A DNA stretch of 51,137 nt from a virus. Under the pieces are notes generated by a model. It saw nothing but the letters and a program-made list of their open reading frames with translations. It did not search any database and was not told the origin of the DNA. The stretch is from the IMG/VR virus record IMGVR_UViG_3300030098_003180, positions 1 through 51,137 of that record; one strand, 5' to 3'. A program made the position numbers and the translations under genes. Positions 17,540 through 26,284 of this stretch are shown here, in pieces (positions within the stretch are counted from its first letter, which is position 1; each line of letters begins with the position of its first letter).

Positions 17540-19099
17540 TTATATTAAATTGTTATACCATTTTGTATCGTCTTCTAAATCATCATACTGCCTTTTTAAT
17601 TCTCCTATTTGATGTTTAGTATCCATTATATCATCTTCTCTTCCTTGAGCAATATCATCAAATTGAATGTCAGAAGTTTTAAGTAAATCTTTCATTTGAA
17701 CATCGTAATTAGTAGTTAAATCTTCCACAACATTCTCTTTAACCTGTTGCAAACTACCAGAAATTAAACCTCTTGTTTTTTTCCATCCTGATTTAACAGA
17801 AGAGCCAAGTTGCTCTATAGAATCTCCTAGCTGATTTGTAAAACCTTCTATTTTATTTCTTGTTAAATCTTTTAAATTTCCTAATGCCTGTTGACCTCTT
17901 TCGTACGTAGTAGATATAGTACCACCTAAATGATCCATGGTTCTACTTATTTCTTCTTGTTGTTTTTTAGCCTCATCAGCTGCACCAAAAGCACCACCAA
18001 TCCAATCAGCAGCCATAAGTCCTATAGATAAAGGACCTGCCATAGCTCCTATACCACTTAAAGCACCACCAGATGCAAACATAGTTCCTGGAGTACTAGC
18101 AAGTGTACTAATACCACTAGCCATATTAGCCATATTACCAAATCCACCAGAGTATAATTCATACAATCCTGTTTCATCATTAATAGGATAGTCACCTGTT
18201 TTTTTATAATGTTGAGAATTTTTTGCATTTTCTAATAACCAGTCTTCTGCTTCAGCACCAAACATATTAACTAAAGCAAGTTCATGTTCATTTACATGAT
18301 AAGCCCTACCTCCTTGAGTTTCAAACTGTAAAGTAAATGTATCTCCAAATTCACCTGGATAAGGACTAACCGCATCAGTGCCTACAGGTATTCCTTTGTG
18401 TAGAACACTAGATCTTCTAGGGTGAAAAGGAGCGTAATCTGGACTACCAAGACCTATATTGTATTTTTTAGCTTTTTCTACCCAAGGAGGAGCCCAACTT
18501 CCAGAAGTTTCATTAGCAGCATGAGCTTTTGAATAAGGGTCATAAAACTCTTTTTTAAACTGCCTAGCCCAAGGTTCTACAACCTTTAACTTATCTTTAT
18601 CGGAAAGGCTTAAAAATTGTTTAAAATTATTAGAGTAAGATTTTTTAGGACCTGAAAACATTATTTCTTCAGTATAAGGGTCTTCATTTAAATTATATAT
18701 TGTCCCAACAATATTTTGTAAAACTTCAAGATCATTTCCAGATCCTTGGTAAAATTTAGTCATTGCTCTCATTTTTGAATCAGATATAATAACTGGAACT
18801 ATATCACTAGCGTTTTCTGGTCTAACATCGTAACCTAAATGGTTTCCAATTTCTTGATTTGTTTTAGAACTATACCAATTTCCACTTTTGTCTCGAGTGA
18901 ATCCTAAAATATCCTCACCAAATTCAGAAACTTGTTTATTAAATATTGAAGCTTCACTCATGTTTTTAACAGCATTTAAACTAGTTAAAGCCATAAGCAT
19001 AGCCTCTTCTCTTTGTGCTTCCTTCTTATCCATTCTGTTTGCCAACAAGGTCATTCTATTTTGATGTCCTGATAATATTGCTTCTTTACTTATTGCCAT
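17540..19099 (-). CDS. probable membrane-active internal/ejection protein (519 aa)
   Basis: A helical N-terminus and polar middle lead to a striking Gly/Ala/Met-rich hydrophobic segment at about residues 320-378 (including FASGGALSGIGAMAGPLSI and GLMAADWIGGAFGAADEA). This resembles glycine-zipper membrane-inserting segments of phage ejection and colicin-like proteins. The C-terminal 140 residues are amphipathic coiled coil. Placed between the fibre gene and the 882-residue gene. A role in forming a channel for DNA or for the large polymerase candidate across the host envelope is an inference from composition and gene order. No named family recognised. Confidence 0.5.
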   Translation of the reverse strand: MAISKEAILSGHQNRMTLLANRMDKKEAQREEAMLMALTSLNAVKNMSEASIFNKQVSEFGEDILGFTRDKSGNWYSSKTNQEIGNHLGYDVRPENASDIVPVIISDSKMRAMTKFYQGSGNDLEVLQNIVGTIYNLNEDPYTEEIMFSGPKKSYSNNFKQFLSLSDKDKLKVVEPWARQFKKEFYDPYSKAHAANETSGSWAPPWVEKAKKYNIGLGSPDYAPFHPRRSSVLHKGIPVGTDAVSPYPGEFGDTFTLQFETQGGRAYHVNEHELALVNMFGAEAEDWLLENAKNSQHYKKTGDYPINDETGLYELYSGGFGNMANMASGISTLASTPGTMFASGGALSGIGAMAGPLSIGLMAADWIGGAFGAADEAKKQQEEISRTMDHLGGTISTTYERGQQALGNLKDLTRNKIEGFTNQLGDSIEQLGSSVKSGWKKTRGLISGSLQQVKENVVEDLTTNYDVQMKDLLKTSDIQFDDIAQGREDDIMDTKHQIGELKRQYDDLEDDTKWYNNLI

Positions 19100-19112
19100 A
19101 ATTAAATCCTTC

Positions 19113-20996
19113 CTATAATCCTGAACTTCTATCTAATATAAATTCTGCTGTAAATACTGTGTCATTTGCATCATTCGTAGGATCAAATGATATATTAATA
19201 ATATCACCTGCACTAAATGTATTATTGCTTGTAAATGCAAATTTGTATGCAGTATCATCAGCAGCCATATCTACTGTTACTGTTGCACTTGCTGTTCCAC
19301 TTGGACTTTCTGTGCCTGTTGATGATTTATGAAAACCACATACTGTAGATCCACATGCTTCTTCACTTCTAAATACTACTTGATTTAATTTACCATCATA
19401 AGGTGCAACGTAAGATAATAATTCATTTGCAGCAAATTGTGAATTTCTTTCTAAGTTATATCCTACAAGTGGTACATAAACTTTCGTTCCTGCTGTATAA
19501 CTATAATTGAATCCTGCATTTATTAATTGTATAAATTCAAATCCCATATAGCCAGAATCTTTTAATCCATCAGGTGTTACTGCCCTTGTAGCATCAGTAC
19601 CTGTAGTAGTTTCTGCTGTTGTTGCTAATTCTACTACACCTTTACCTGTAGCACTTGCAGTATCTACTGCAAATAAAACAGTATTATCGTCTATTTCAGT
19701 TTCTATTACTGAATCGCCTTGAAATGTTATATCTGCATTACCACTATCTATAGTATAATTTCCTGAATCTCCAAGCAATTTTACTCTTGTAATATCTCCT
19801 GTATTAGCCGTAGCACCACTTGCAATTCCATCTAATTTTGTTTTGTCCCCATTAGCAAACGCACCTTCACTTGGTGGTTGTTGAGCAGAATCAGCTTTAG
19901 AGCCTTGTGCTGCAGTTGCGTAATCGGAAGAATCAAAAGATTTTACTTGAGATAAATTTGTTACTTCGCTATCCATTAATGCACCTGCACTTGTAACATT
20001 TGCTGTATCAGTAACATCTGCATTTGCTTCTATTCCATCTAATTTATCATGATGAGCAGTTGACATTAAACCTTCTGCTGAGCCTGTTGCTTCACTATAA
20101 GTTGTATTAGTATAATTAGTTGCGTGAATAGTACCTGCACTTGCTCCTGTCCAATCTATATGTTCATTAGCAACAAAATTGTTTAAACTATCATGGTCTA
20201 TTTCTCCAGGCACAGCAGTTGCTGTTATTGTGGTCCCACTATTCGTAACCCCTACACCATTACTTCCTAATATAGAAAAATCAGCAGAACCACCTGTATC
20301 AGAAGCTGCTGAACCACCACCTGAATCAGTTGTAATTGTTACTCCTGTTATATCTCCTGAAGCAGTTGAATATCCATAAGATTCAATTTTTTCTTTAATT
20401 GCACCTGAACTCATTAAATGATCATCAGTATCTGTAAATTCACTACCAATATCAATATCATCTACTGTATGTCCACCTATAATCAGGCCCCCTGCAGATA
20501 TATTTCCTGTAGTACTTATAGTAGAACTACCTGTATCTATACTACCAAAACCTGATGTTATACTTCCACTATTTAATGCGCCTGTTGTAACAACATTAGA
20601 AGTACCTTGATAACCTTGGTTTAATCCATAAGGTGTAACACCTCTATTTCTCAAAGTTCCTTCAGTAGTTTCTGCTAAAGTTCCTAATTGAGTAACACCT
20701 CTTTGCGCTTCAGTTGCTTCATCTAATCTTAATCCTAGAATATCGTTATCCCCACCCCCAGGAACACCAGATATACCATCTAATTCATCTACTAATCTTC
20801 TCAATAAACTCTCCTGAGCACCCGAAAAACCTTTCGTTAATAAAGAATTATATTTCTTTCCATCTACGTTTATTTCTTTGTAATAATTTCCATCTACTCT
20901 TTTTATAGAATCGGAATTTTTAGGTCTTCTAGATTTAGTAAACTTATCTTTACCTTTAAACAAATGCATATCTCTTCTTGACTGTTTATCTCTCAT
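19113..20996 (-). CDS. tail fibre-like protein
   Basis: 627 residues, Gly/Thr/Ser/Asp-rich and low in Lys after the basic N-terminus. It contains several copies of the phage fibre repeat type 'A-T-x-A-E-T-x-x-G-T-x-x-x-R-x-V-T-P-x-G-L' (e.g. TLAETTEGTLRNRGVTPYGL near 107-126 and TTAETTTGTDATRAVTPDGL near 460-479), plus stretches such as DKTKLDGIASGATAN and HDKLDGIEANADVTD that are typical of trimeric beta-structured fibre shafts. The C-terminal part (about 490-627) looks like a globular beta domain. Likely role: host recognition. Its start ATG overlaps the stop of the 966-residue tail gene (ATGA). Confidence 0.75.
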   Translation of the reverse strand: MRDKQSRRDMHLFKGKDKFTKSRRPKNSDSIKRVDGNYYKEINVDGKKYNSLLTKGFSGAQESLLRRLVDELDGISGVPGGGDNDILGLRLDEATEAQRGVTQLGTLAETTEGTLRNRGVTPYGLNQGYQGTSNVVTTGALNSGSITSGFGSIDTGSSTISTTGNISAGGLIIGGHTVDDIDIGSEFTDTDDHLMSSGAIKEKIESYGYSTASGDITGVTITTDSGGGSAASDTGGSADFSILGSNGVGVTNSGTTITATAVPGEIDHDSLNNFVANEHIDWTGASAGTIHATNYTNTTYSEATGSAEGLMSTAHHDKLDGIEANADVTDTANVTSAGALMDSEVTNLSQVKSFDSSDYATAAQGSKADSAQQPPSEGAFANGDKTKLDGIASGATANTGDITRVKLLGDSGNYTIDSGNADITFQGDSVIETEIDDNTVLFAVDTASATGKGVVELATTAETTTGTDATRAVTPDGLKDSGYMGFEFIQLINAGFNYSYTAGTKVYVPLVGYNLERNSQFAANELLSYVAPYDGKLNQVVFRSEEACGSTVCGFHKSSTGTESPSGTASATVTVDMAADDTAYKFAFTSNNTFSAGDIINISFDPTNDANDTVFTAEFILDRSSGL

Positions 20997-23893
20997 TTAA
21001 CAGTCCTTTCTCTATAAACTATAGACATATCATCAATAATACCTTCGCTAGGCCATGATGCGGTATTTAAGAAAGGTGACATTAACATAATATTAATACT
21101 CTTACCACTACTTTTTATATTGAATTTATTTTCACCATTGTCAATATAATTATAAGTTGTACTATTTTCATTTGTTGCTTGATACCAGCTCTTTCCTCTG
21201 TCTGTAGTAAAGTAAACATTTAATTTTTGACTTGTAGTCCAATTCTTTGTGTTTAAATAAAGATAATAAAACTTCTTCCTTCTGTTTATATCACCACAAC
21301 TTATATCTCCCGTAAGGAATTTAACTGCTTTCCCATGCTGATGATGAAGGCTTCCATAAGAAATAGTTTGATAATCAAGAAAGAACGCAGATGAAGTTTC
21401 ATTCTTAGGAACATAAAATGCACTAATTCCTGGTTCTTGACCTGGAGATAAATTTTCATTTCCTTTAATTATTACTGAATTAGCTGTACTATTTTTTACA
21501 GGATAAGTTAAGTTTTGACTGTTCGAGCCCTTTAAATGACATGTCCAAACCTTCCTTCTTAAATTATAAACTAAAAAATCATCAGTATCTATACAAACTA
21601 TTAAATTATTTTCATTTGGCTCATAATAAATAGAAGCTTCGTCTGCATTTATAGCAACTTCAAACTGAGCATAACCACCCCAATTACCATCATTATCTAA
21701 TACAGGTTCAGTCGCAGTATCATCTACCTGATTAGAATAGCCATAAGTATACATTTTTGGTCCTAATTTAGCATCTGTAATATCTAATGTTCCTTGACCA
21801 TCAAAAAAGTAAACGCCTGAAGCATTAATAAAGGCCAATCCTTCATCTACTTTTGTTACTTGACAATAATTAGATATACCCATCCCTGGTAAAGTAGCTT
21901 CTATATATTCAATATCTTGAGCAACATTTACTACATATAAATCTTTTTTACCAAAAACAAAAAGCCTATCACCACTAGATTCCATTACTTGAATTTCATC
22001 TCCCTGCAAATCAAGATCAATAAAATCTTTATCTGAAAAACCTGCATGTCTACCATTAGTTGTTTTTAATATTTTAGAACCTCTCCATTGTCCATCAAGT
22101 GTTCCTTTTACATTACCTATATAAACTTGACTACCAATTATCGCAGAAGCTTTCCACTCAGCATTAATATCTTCAGTTCCATCAGGGTAACCTGTTTCTA
22201 ATTCAAATGTTGTACCTTTTGGTGGAGAGTGTACATTAACTGGTGTGGTACTAACACTTCCAGCAGTATAAGTTATCCATTCACCATCTGCAAATTTATA
22301 TTTTATATTACTCCCTCTATAATCCCATTCAGCTAATAAAAAATGTTCTCCATAAGCATCTCCATGGTCATTACATTCTCTGTAGTATATCTTCCCTTGA
22401 TCTATTGAACCAGCGGACGGTATAATAAAACTAAAATTTAAACTATTATATACAGTTTGATAATAAGGTATATTAACACCACCACCAACATTTTGTCCAT
22501 ATATTTTGCAATCATATCTTGACAATAAAGACTCAACCCCGTTTTTAATAGCACTCTGATAAAAAGAATATTTTCTATTACCCCATAAATTACTAGCGTC
22601 AGGAGGTTTAATAAAAGATAGTTCTCTTATTTCTACTACAGGATTTGAACCACCAGCGTCTACATACCCAGAAAACATAGGTACAATCCAAAACATTTTT
22701 ACATTTCCAGGACTAAAACTAGCACCTGTATGAATACTTTCTGTCCATTTTTTTGTTACAGTTCCCCAATAAGCATCTTCTCCTACACCATTTTCTAATT
22801 CGCCTAAATTAAAGTCCCAAGCCTTTGCATAGCTGTCTATAGGATTTGTGTCCCAGTTAATTCTATTATCCGCATCATTGCAATCAGCTAAAATTCTAAA
22901 ACCTTGAAAACCTACGTCATCTTGTAATATTCTATATTCCAAATGTATATAACGATCTTCTAGTGTAGGTGCTGAAAATCCATATAATCCATTATCTTGA
23001 ATTGTATCAGCAGTAGAATCTACTTTTCCTGCTCTTATAGTTAAACCACCACTCATTTTAGTAGACTCTACTGGGTTGTGTCTAAAAAAAGAAAAAGCAT
23101 CAAACGATTTATTTGGATTTCTTTGATTTATATCTACCGAATTAGTGCCCTCATCTAAATTTATATAAGTCCAATTAGCGTCTCTAGCAAGAGCATCCAT
23201 TTGATTTTGTGAAACAGAAGCGTCTATATGAAAATGATAATCAGTTCCACCAGTATTAGGCATGTCCCAATGGGTTCTACCTGCACCTAGCACATCCATA
23301 CCTGATTCATTACCTCCATGAGTAGTTATAAGAAAATCATCAGGCGCTCGTGCACCAGAAGTAGTTCCATCTCCCAAAACTGTTTGATCACAAATTTTAC
23401 CAGGTCTATTTTGTTGCCCTACAAAATTAACTTGTGGATACTGTTCTGATTTAGAACCAAGAATAATTAAACGATCATTATCTCTAGTTGGATAAATTTG
23501 TAAATCTATTCCCCAATTGTGAGAACCTCCATTATAATCAAAATCATTTACCATTCCTTCTGTGGGAGGAAATATTCTGTAATCACCATTACCGCTCCAA
23601 TTTACATCTTCTCCATGAGCATATACACCTTTTTCTGAATACCCCATTAGATTGCCATTTTCATCAGGAACTACTACAAATTTATTAGCAGTATGATCAA
23701 TTCCTTCTGGAAAAGCTACACCAACACTTGGTCTTGCTAAAGGTTTATGGTCATTAATACCACCTTCACCAAGAACACATCCTTGAGCTTGCGCACATTC
23801 TGCTTTATCGGTATCATGATCTAAATCAGATACATTTTTTTTGGTATTGATACCACCAGGAAATCCATTTATTGTAAAAGTTTTTTTAGGCAT
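20993..23893 (-). CDS. tail tube / DNA-stabilisation protein (T7 gp12, P22 gp10-like)
   Basis: 966 residues. The N-terminus (FTINGFPGGINTKKNVSDLD ... AQGCVLGEGGI) matches the typical start of podovirus tubular-B/head-completion proteins ('F.GG.nt...'). The middle and C-terminal parts are rich in beta-strand repeats with Trp/Tyr/Gly (e.g. SGDRLFVFGKKDLYVVN and GLAFINASGVYFFDGQG), consistent with the beta-propeller of that family. Expected role: forms the tail nozzle below the adaptor and retains DNA. It lies directly after a strong terminator and, unlike its neighbours, has no visible Shine-Dalgarno before its ATG. The family call is good; the detailed role is inferred. Confidence 0.7.
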   Translation of the reverse strand: MPKKTFTINGFPGGINTKKNVSDLDHDTDKAECAQAQGCVLGEGGINDHKPLARPSVGVAFPEGIDHTANKFVVVPDENGNLMGYSEKGVYAHGEDVNWSGNGDYRIFPPTEGMVNDFDYNGGSHNWGIDLQIYPTRDNDRLIILGSKSEQYPQVNFVGQQNRPGKICDQTVLGDGTTSGARAPDDFLITTHGGNESGMDVLGAGRTHWDMPNTGGTDYHFHIDASVSQNQMDALARDANWTYINLDEGTNSVDINQRNPNKSFDAFSFFRHNPVESTKMSGGLTIRAGKVDSTADTIQDNGLYGFSAPTLEDRYIHLEYRILQDDVGFQGFRILADCNDADNRINWDTNPIDSYAKAWDFNLGELENGVGEDAYWGTVTKKWTESIHTGASFSPGNVKMFWIVPMFSGYVDAGGSNPVVEIRELSFIKPPDASNLWGNRKYSFYQSAIKNGVESLLSRYDCKIYGQNVGGGVNIPYYQTVYNSLNFSFIIPSAGSIDQGKIYYRECNDHGDAYGEHFLLAEWDYRGSNIKYKFADGEWITYTAGSVSTTPVNVHSPPKGTTFELETGYPDGTEDINAEWKASAIIGSQVYIGNVKGTLDGQWRGSKILKTTNGRHAGFSDKDFIDLDLQGDEIQVMESSGDRLFVFGKKDLYVVNVAQDIEYIEATLPGMGISNYCQVTKVDEGLAFINASGVYFFDGQGTLDITDAKLGPKMYTYGYSNQVDDTATEPVLDNDGNWGGYAQFEVAINADEASIYYEPNENNLIVCIDTDDFLVYNLRRKVWTCHLKGSNSQNLTYPVKNSTANSVIIKGNENLSPGQEPGISAFYVPKNETSSAFFLDYQTISYGSLHHQHGKAVKFLTGDISCGDINRRKKFYYLYLNTKNWTTSQKLNVYFTTDRGKSWYQATNENSTTYNYIDNGENKFNIKSSGKSINIMLMSPFLNTASWPSEGIIDDMSIVYRERTVK

Positions 23894-23907
23894 ATTTTAA
23901 TTTGTAT

Positions 23908-23956
23908 AAAAAGGAGCACATCCGCACCATAATATCCGCACCAGAATTAGTGCTCC
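23908..23956 (-). terminator. rho-independent terminator with tandem-repeat loop
   Basis: Read on the minus strand: GGAGCAC, a 30-nt loop, GTGCTCC, then TTTTT. The 7-bp stem is perfect (23913-23919 with 23950-23956). The loop contains two copies of TCCGCACCA (plus-strand 23921-23929 and 23935-23943). It follows the 61-residue gene and precedes the 966-residue tail gene, so it divides the lysis block from the tail genes. Confidence 0.8.
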
Positions 23957-23964
23957 AATCTATA

Positions 23965-24150
23965 CTAGTCCTCTATTAAAGCTTCTTTAACAACTTCTTC
24001 CATAGATTCCCAAATAGCAGTAAGAATCTTTTCTTCTGTCTTTTCAGAAATAATAGGAATATCAACGTTGTCATTCATCTTTTGTATCATTTTCTTTTTC
24101 ATTTCGTCATTGAATATATATCCAGCAACTATTTTACCAAATCCAGACAT
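23965..24150 (-). CDS. small protein before terminator
   Basis: 61 residues, not recognised. An N-terminal segment (MSGFGKIVAGYIFNDEMKKKMIQKM) and an acidic helical C-terminus (ILTAIWESMEEVVKEALIED). No clear transmembrane helix. Start overlaps the stop of a 22-residue Lys-rich frame (TAATG), with AGGAG a few nt upstream. It is the last gene before the strong minus-strand terminator, so transcripts from the lysis block end after it. Confidence 0.6.
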   Translation of the reverse strand: MSGFGKIVAGYIFNDEMKKKMIQKMNDNVDIPIISEKTEEKILTAIWESMEEVVKEALIED

Positions 24151-24218
24151 TAGTATCTCCTCTTTTTAGTTGGTTTTTTAGTTTTAATTGGTTTCTTTTT
24201 TGGTTTACCGTAAGCCAT
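24150..24218 (-). CDS. 22-residue lysine-rich peptide
   Basis: Encodes MAYGKPKKKPIKTKKPTKKR followed by RY and a stop that overlaps the next start codon. Thirteen of 22 residues are Lys, Arg or Pro. GGAG lies 6 nt upstream of the ATG, and the gap between flanking genes would otherwise be empty. Tiny Lys/Pro-rich peptides may bind nucleic acid or simply couple translation; evidence for a functional product is only the ribosome binding site and gene packing. Confidence 0.4.
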   Translation of the reverse strand: MAYGKPKKKPIKTKKPTKKRRY

Positions 24219-24231
24219 ATTTATCTCCTTA

Positions 24232-24723
24232 TTATGCTGTACAAGCTATGTAAATTTCAATATCAACATTACCAGTATTTGCGTCTGCTTGAACATCTTT
24301 TAAATCTGCAAGCGCTGTATCAGAAGCAGCGTCCCCTGCAACAGCATTAAACATAGCTGCCATTCCACCTGAGTTATCACCTGCCATCATAAATGATTTA
24401 CCTGCATCAACTTTAACTGCAACCTCATCATTAGCTGAGTTTTTAAATGTCAATGTTACAAAATTTGTATCATCAAGATTAGTAAATCTCATATAAGCAA
24501 CGTTAGCAGGTATATATGTTCCTGCACCTATAGTTGTATCAAAAGCAATTATAGTTGCTTCTGTTGCTGTAATTGTTTCTATTCTTTTTGTGACGTTTTT
24601 TATACCAGTTATTTCCGCAGTAGAATATCCTCCGTAATCTCTACTATTAATTGAGCATGTTTCTGTAACTTGAACAGTTAATGTAGAACCAGTAGTCCCG
24701 CCATAAGCCGCGATTCTAGCCAT
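24232..24723 (-). CDS. small beta-rich virion protein candidate
   Basis: 163 residues, Thr/Ala/Val-rich, with a strand pattern (YMRFTNLDDTNFVTLTFKN, then EVAVKVDAGKSFMM) that resembles the 160-residue protein at 28437 (TFIYVKHTGYL ... EHIATLNAGEAWII). Both look like 'value with unit-like glycine-aspartate turn' beta sandwich subunits found in phage virions. AAGGAGAA precedes the ATG. No catalytic residues. Likely a minor structural or decoration protein; exact position in the particle unknown. Confidence 0.5.
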   Translation of the reverse strand: MARIAAYGGTTGSTLTVQVTETCSINSRDYGGYSTAEITGIKNVTKRIETITATEATIIAFDTTIGAGTYIPANVAYMRFTNLDDTNFVTLTFKNSANDEVAVKVDAGKSFMMAGDNSGGMAAMFNAVAGDAASDTALADLKDVQADANTGNVDIEIYIACTA

Positions 24724-24895
24724 TTTTTTTCTCCTTTGTTATTAAGCTTTCTAAAATTATAATTCTATCTTCTAAATTTTTTGTCTTCTCATCTAATTCA
24801 TTGTCTTCAAATACATAGTTCATTATTTTATCTAACTTGAAATGTTTAGCTAATTTACTAGCAACGCTATTTATTACCATTTTAGTTAATATCAT
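24716..24895 (-). CDS. small helical protein
   Basis: 59 residues from the ATG at 24895 (MILTKMVINSVASKLAKHFKL); a longer version would need a TTG start at 24907. The chosen ATG overlaps the stop of the upstream 47-residue gene (ATGA). An N-terminal amphipathic helix is followed by a charged coiled-coil stretch (NELDEKTKNLEDRIIILESLI). The C-terminal Lys-rich end overlaps the next gene by 8 nt. Neighbours are holin-like and membrane proteins, so a lysis-accessory role is possible but unproven. Confidence 0.5.
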   Translation of the reverse strand: MILTKMVINSVASKLAKHFKLDKIMNYVFEDNELDEKTKNLEDRIIILESLITKEKKNG

Positions 24896-25035
24896 TTCAA
24901 TTTCCAAATCTTCTTAAACATTAATACGCATACTATTATAAGCATAACACTAGCCATATCAACAAAATGGTTACCGCTATCTGATTCAATAGAGCCTATA
25001 GGAGTTTCTATTTTTACTCTTTTAGTCTCATTCAT
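24892..25035 (-). CDS. 47-residue single-pass membrane protein
   Basis: Short frame MNETKRVKIETPIGSIESDS... with one hydrophobic helix near the C-terminus (FVDMASVMLIIVCVLMF) followed by basic KKIWKLK. The ATG lies inside the end of the holin-like gene (overlap of 8 nt) and its stop overlaps the next ATG, so it fits the coupled lysis block. The orientation suggested by flanking charges is N-out, C-in. Could be an antiholin or spanin-like accessory, but there is no recognised family. Confidence 0.5.
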   Translation of the reverse strand: MNETKRVKIETPIGSIESDSGNHFVDMASVMLIIVCVLMFKKIWKLK

Positions 25036-25336
25036 CGTTCATACCACCTTTTTCCATCATTCTTAAAAACTTATCTTTAAGTCCATTTCCACTTAATCTA
25101 GCAATAATTTCTACTTGTGCTTTGAATATACCATTTAATTTCTTTTGTTCCATTTGTACCAATTTTTGCTGGTCTATTAACTTAATAATAATACCTTCCA
25201 ACCTCTTGAAATCTTGGTCTAGTTCTGTCATAAGAGTAGATTGGATGAACCGATTTTGTTTCCAAATAAAAAACCCGAACGCCATCGCTACCGCTACTGG
25301 TATTCCAAACTGTTCCAATATTGTAAGTATATCCAT
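25028..25336 (-). CDS. holin-like protein (BhlA/UviB type)
   Basis: 102 residues. One N-terminal transmembrane helix (FGIPVAVAMAFGFFIWKQ, residues 10-27) followed by a long charged amphipathic helix (residues 30-80) with regular Leu/Ile spacing, including IIIKLIDQQKLVQMEQKKL. This layout (MDxLxxxxQFGIPVA...) is the standard appearance of BhlA/UviB-like holins, which permeabilise the inner membrane so that the endolysin can reach peptidoglycan. It is next to the metallophosphoesterase and other small membrane proteins, and works with the M15 peptidases encoded upstream on the same strand. Confidence 0.7.
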   Translation of the reverse strand: MDILTILEQFGIPVAVAMAFGFFIWKQNRFIQSTLMTELDQDFKRLEGIIIKLIDQQKLVQMEQKKLNGIFKAQVEIIARLSGNGLKDKFLRMMEKGGMNDE

Positions 25337-25339
25337 TCA

Positions 25340-26119
25340 TTACCCTTCTATTAACTCTCCCCATAAAGAGGTTTTACCATTAATCATTTGTATAATATGA
25401 ACAGTAAATAATCCACCTCTATAAAAATCTACTATTGCAAAAGCATGTGCCCAATTTATCGGTCTTCCACCAAGCCAACTATTTGCTTCATCTCTCATAT
25501 CTTTTAAACAACCAATACTCCAAGCACTCTTAGGGCCGTCCATATGTGTCGCTGACATTTGTTGTAAGTCATGCCAGTGCCCGTACATTATATTGCATCC
25601 AAGCTTTCTAATATGGTTAGCAGTATGATACTGTCCCCCATATTGATGTCCATGATAAAAATAAAGCTTACCAATTTTAAGTTTTTTACCCATAGGGTAA
25701 TATTTATAACCTCTGTCTTTAAGGTTCACAGCATTTGGAAACTTATACTGAGGTATATAAGGATACTTTTCTACTGCAAAGTTAAGCCAATTATCATGAT
25801 TACCTTCGGTAATATACTTTTCTTTACAATCTACTTTATCCAAACTTTCATCGATCTGATCCATTCCTGCATTAACATCTTTTACATCTTGATCAAAATC
25901 ATCTATCAAAAATTCTAGTGGTGGAGCTTTCTTTCTTTTAAATCTCCAAGCACTAAAAGCGTGCCATTCTCCTACATCTCCCAAATCTACATAAGCATCT
26001 GGTTTTACTATTTCAATTGTCTTCTTTAGGCAGTTAATTGCCTTTTGGTCATGTAAGGGAAAGTGTTTATCTGGTGTAACTATTATTCTTTTGACTACTC
26101 CAGTATCCACTTTTTTCAT
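25340..26119 (-). CDS. calcineurin-like metallophosphoesterase
   Basis: 259 residues with all classical motifs in order: Asp17-x-His19 (TPDKHFP), DLGD near residue 46, GNHDN near 110, HGHQYG near 155 and YGHWHD near 180. These residues bind two divalent metals and hydrolyse phosphoesters; the substrate could be a nucleotide, nucleic acid end or protein phosphate. The family includes phage protein/cyclic-nucleotide phosphatases and DNA-repair nucleases. It is placed just before the holin, an unusual location for a nucleic-acid enzyme. Fold is confident; substrate unknown. Confidence 0.85.
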   Translation of the reverse strand: MKKVDTGVVKRIIVTPDKHFPLHDQKAINCLKKTIEIVKPDAYVDLGDVGEWHAFSAWRFKRKKAPPLEFLIDDFDQDVKDVNAGMDQIDESLDKVDCKEKYITEGNHDNWLNFAVEKYPYIPQYKFPNAVNLKDRGYKYYPMGKKLKIGKLYFYHGHQYGGQYHTANHIRKLGCNIMYGHWHDLQQMSATHMDGPKSAWSIGCLKDMRDEANSWLGGRPINWAHAFAIVDFYRGGLFTVHIIQMINGKTSLWGELIEG

Positions 26120-26122
26120 ACA

Positions 26123-26284
26123 TTACTCCTTTAGTTGTTTACGAATCAATGCTGTTTTATATCCAAAATATACTATAGTAGCTATTCCAACGCCTATTTT
26201 AACGATTTCAGGCAAGAAATCCATATACTGGACCCCGAACCCTCCTGAGCCAATAACTACCGATTTTAAGCTATCTATGTCCAT
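26123..26284 (-). CDS. small membrane protein in lysis block
   Basis: 53 residues from the ATG at 26284 (MDIDSLKSVVIGSGGFG...), which shares a base with the stop of the upstream gene; a longer frame from 26335 would lie inside that gene and is not preferred. One transmembrane helix (EIVKIGVGIATIVYFGYKTALI) and a basic C-terminus (RKQLKE). It is separated from the metallophosphoesterase by only a few bases. It may act with the holin, for example as an antiholin, which is inference from position. Confidence 0.55.
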   Translation of the reverse strand: MDIDSLKSVVIGSGGFGVQYMDFLPEIVKIGVGIATIVYFGYKTALIRKQLKE

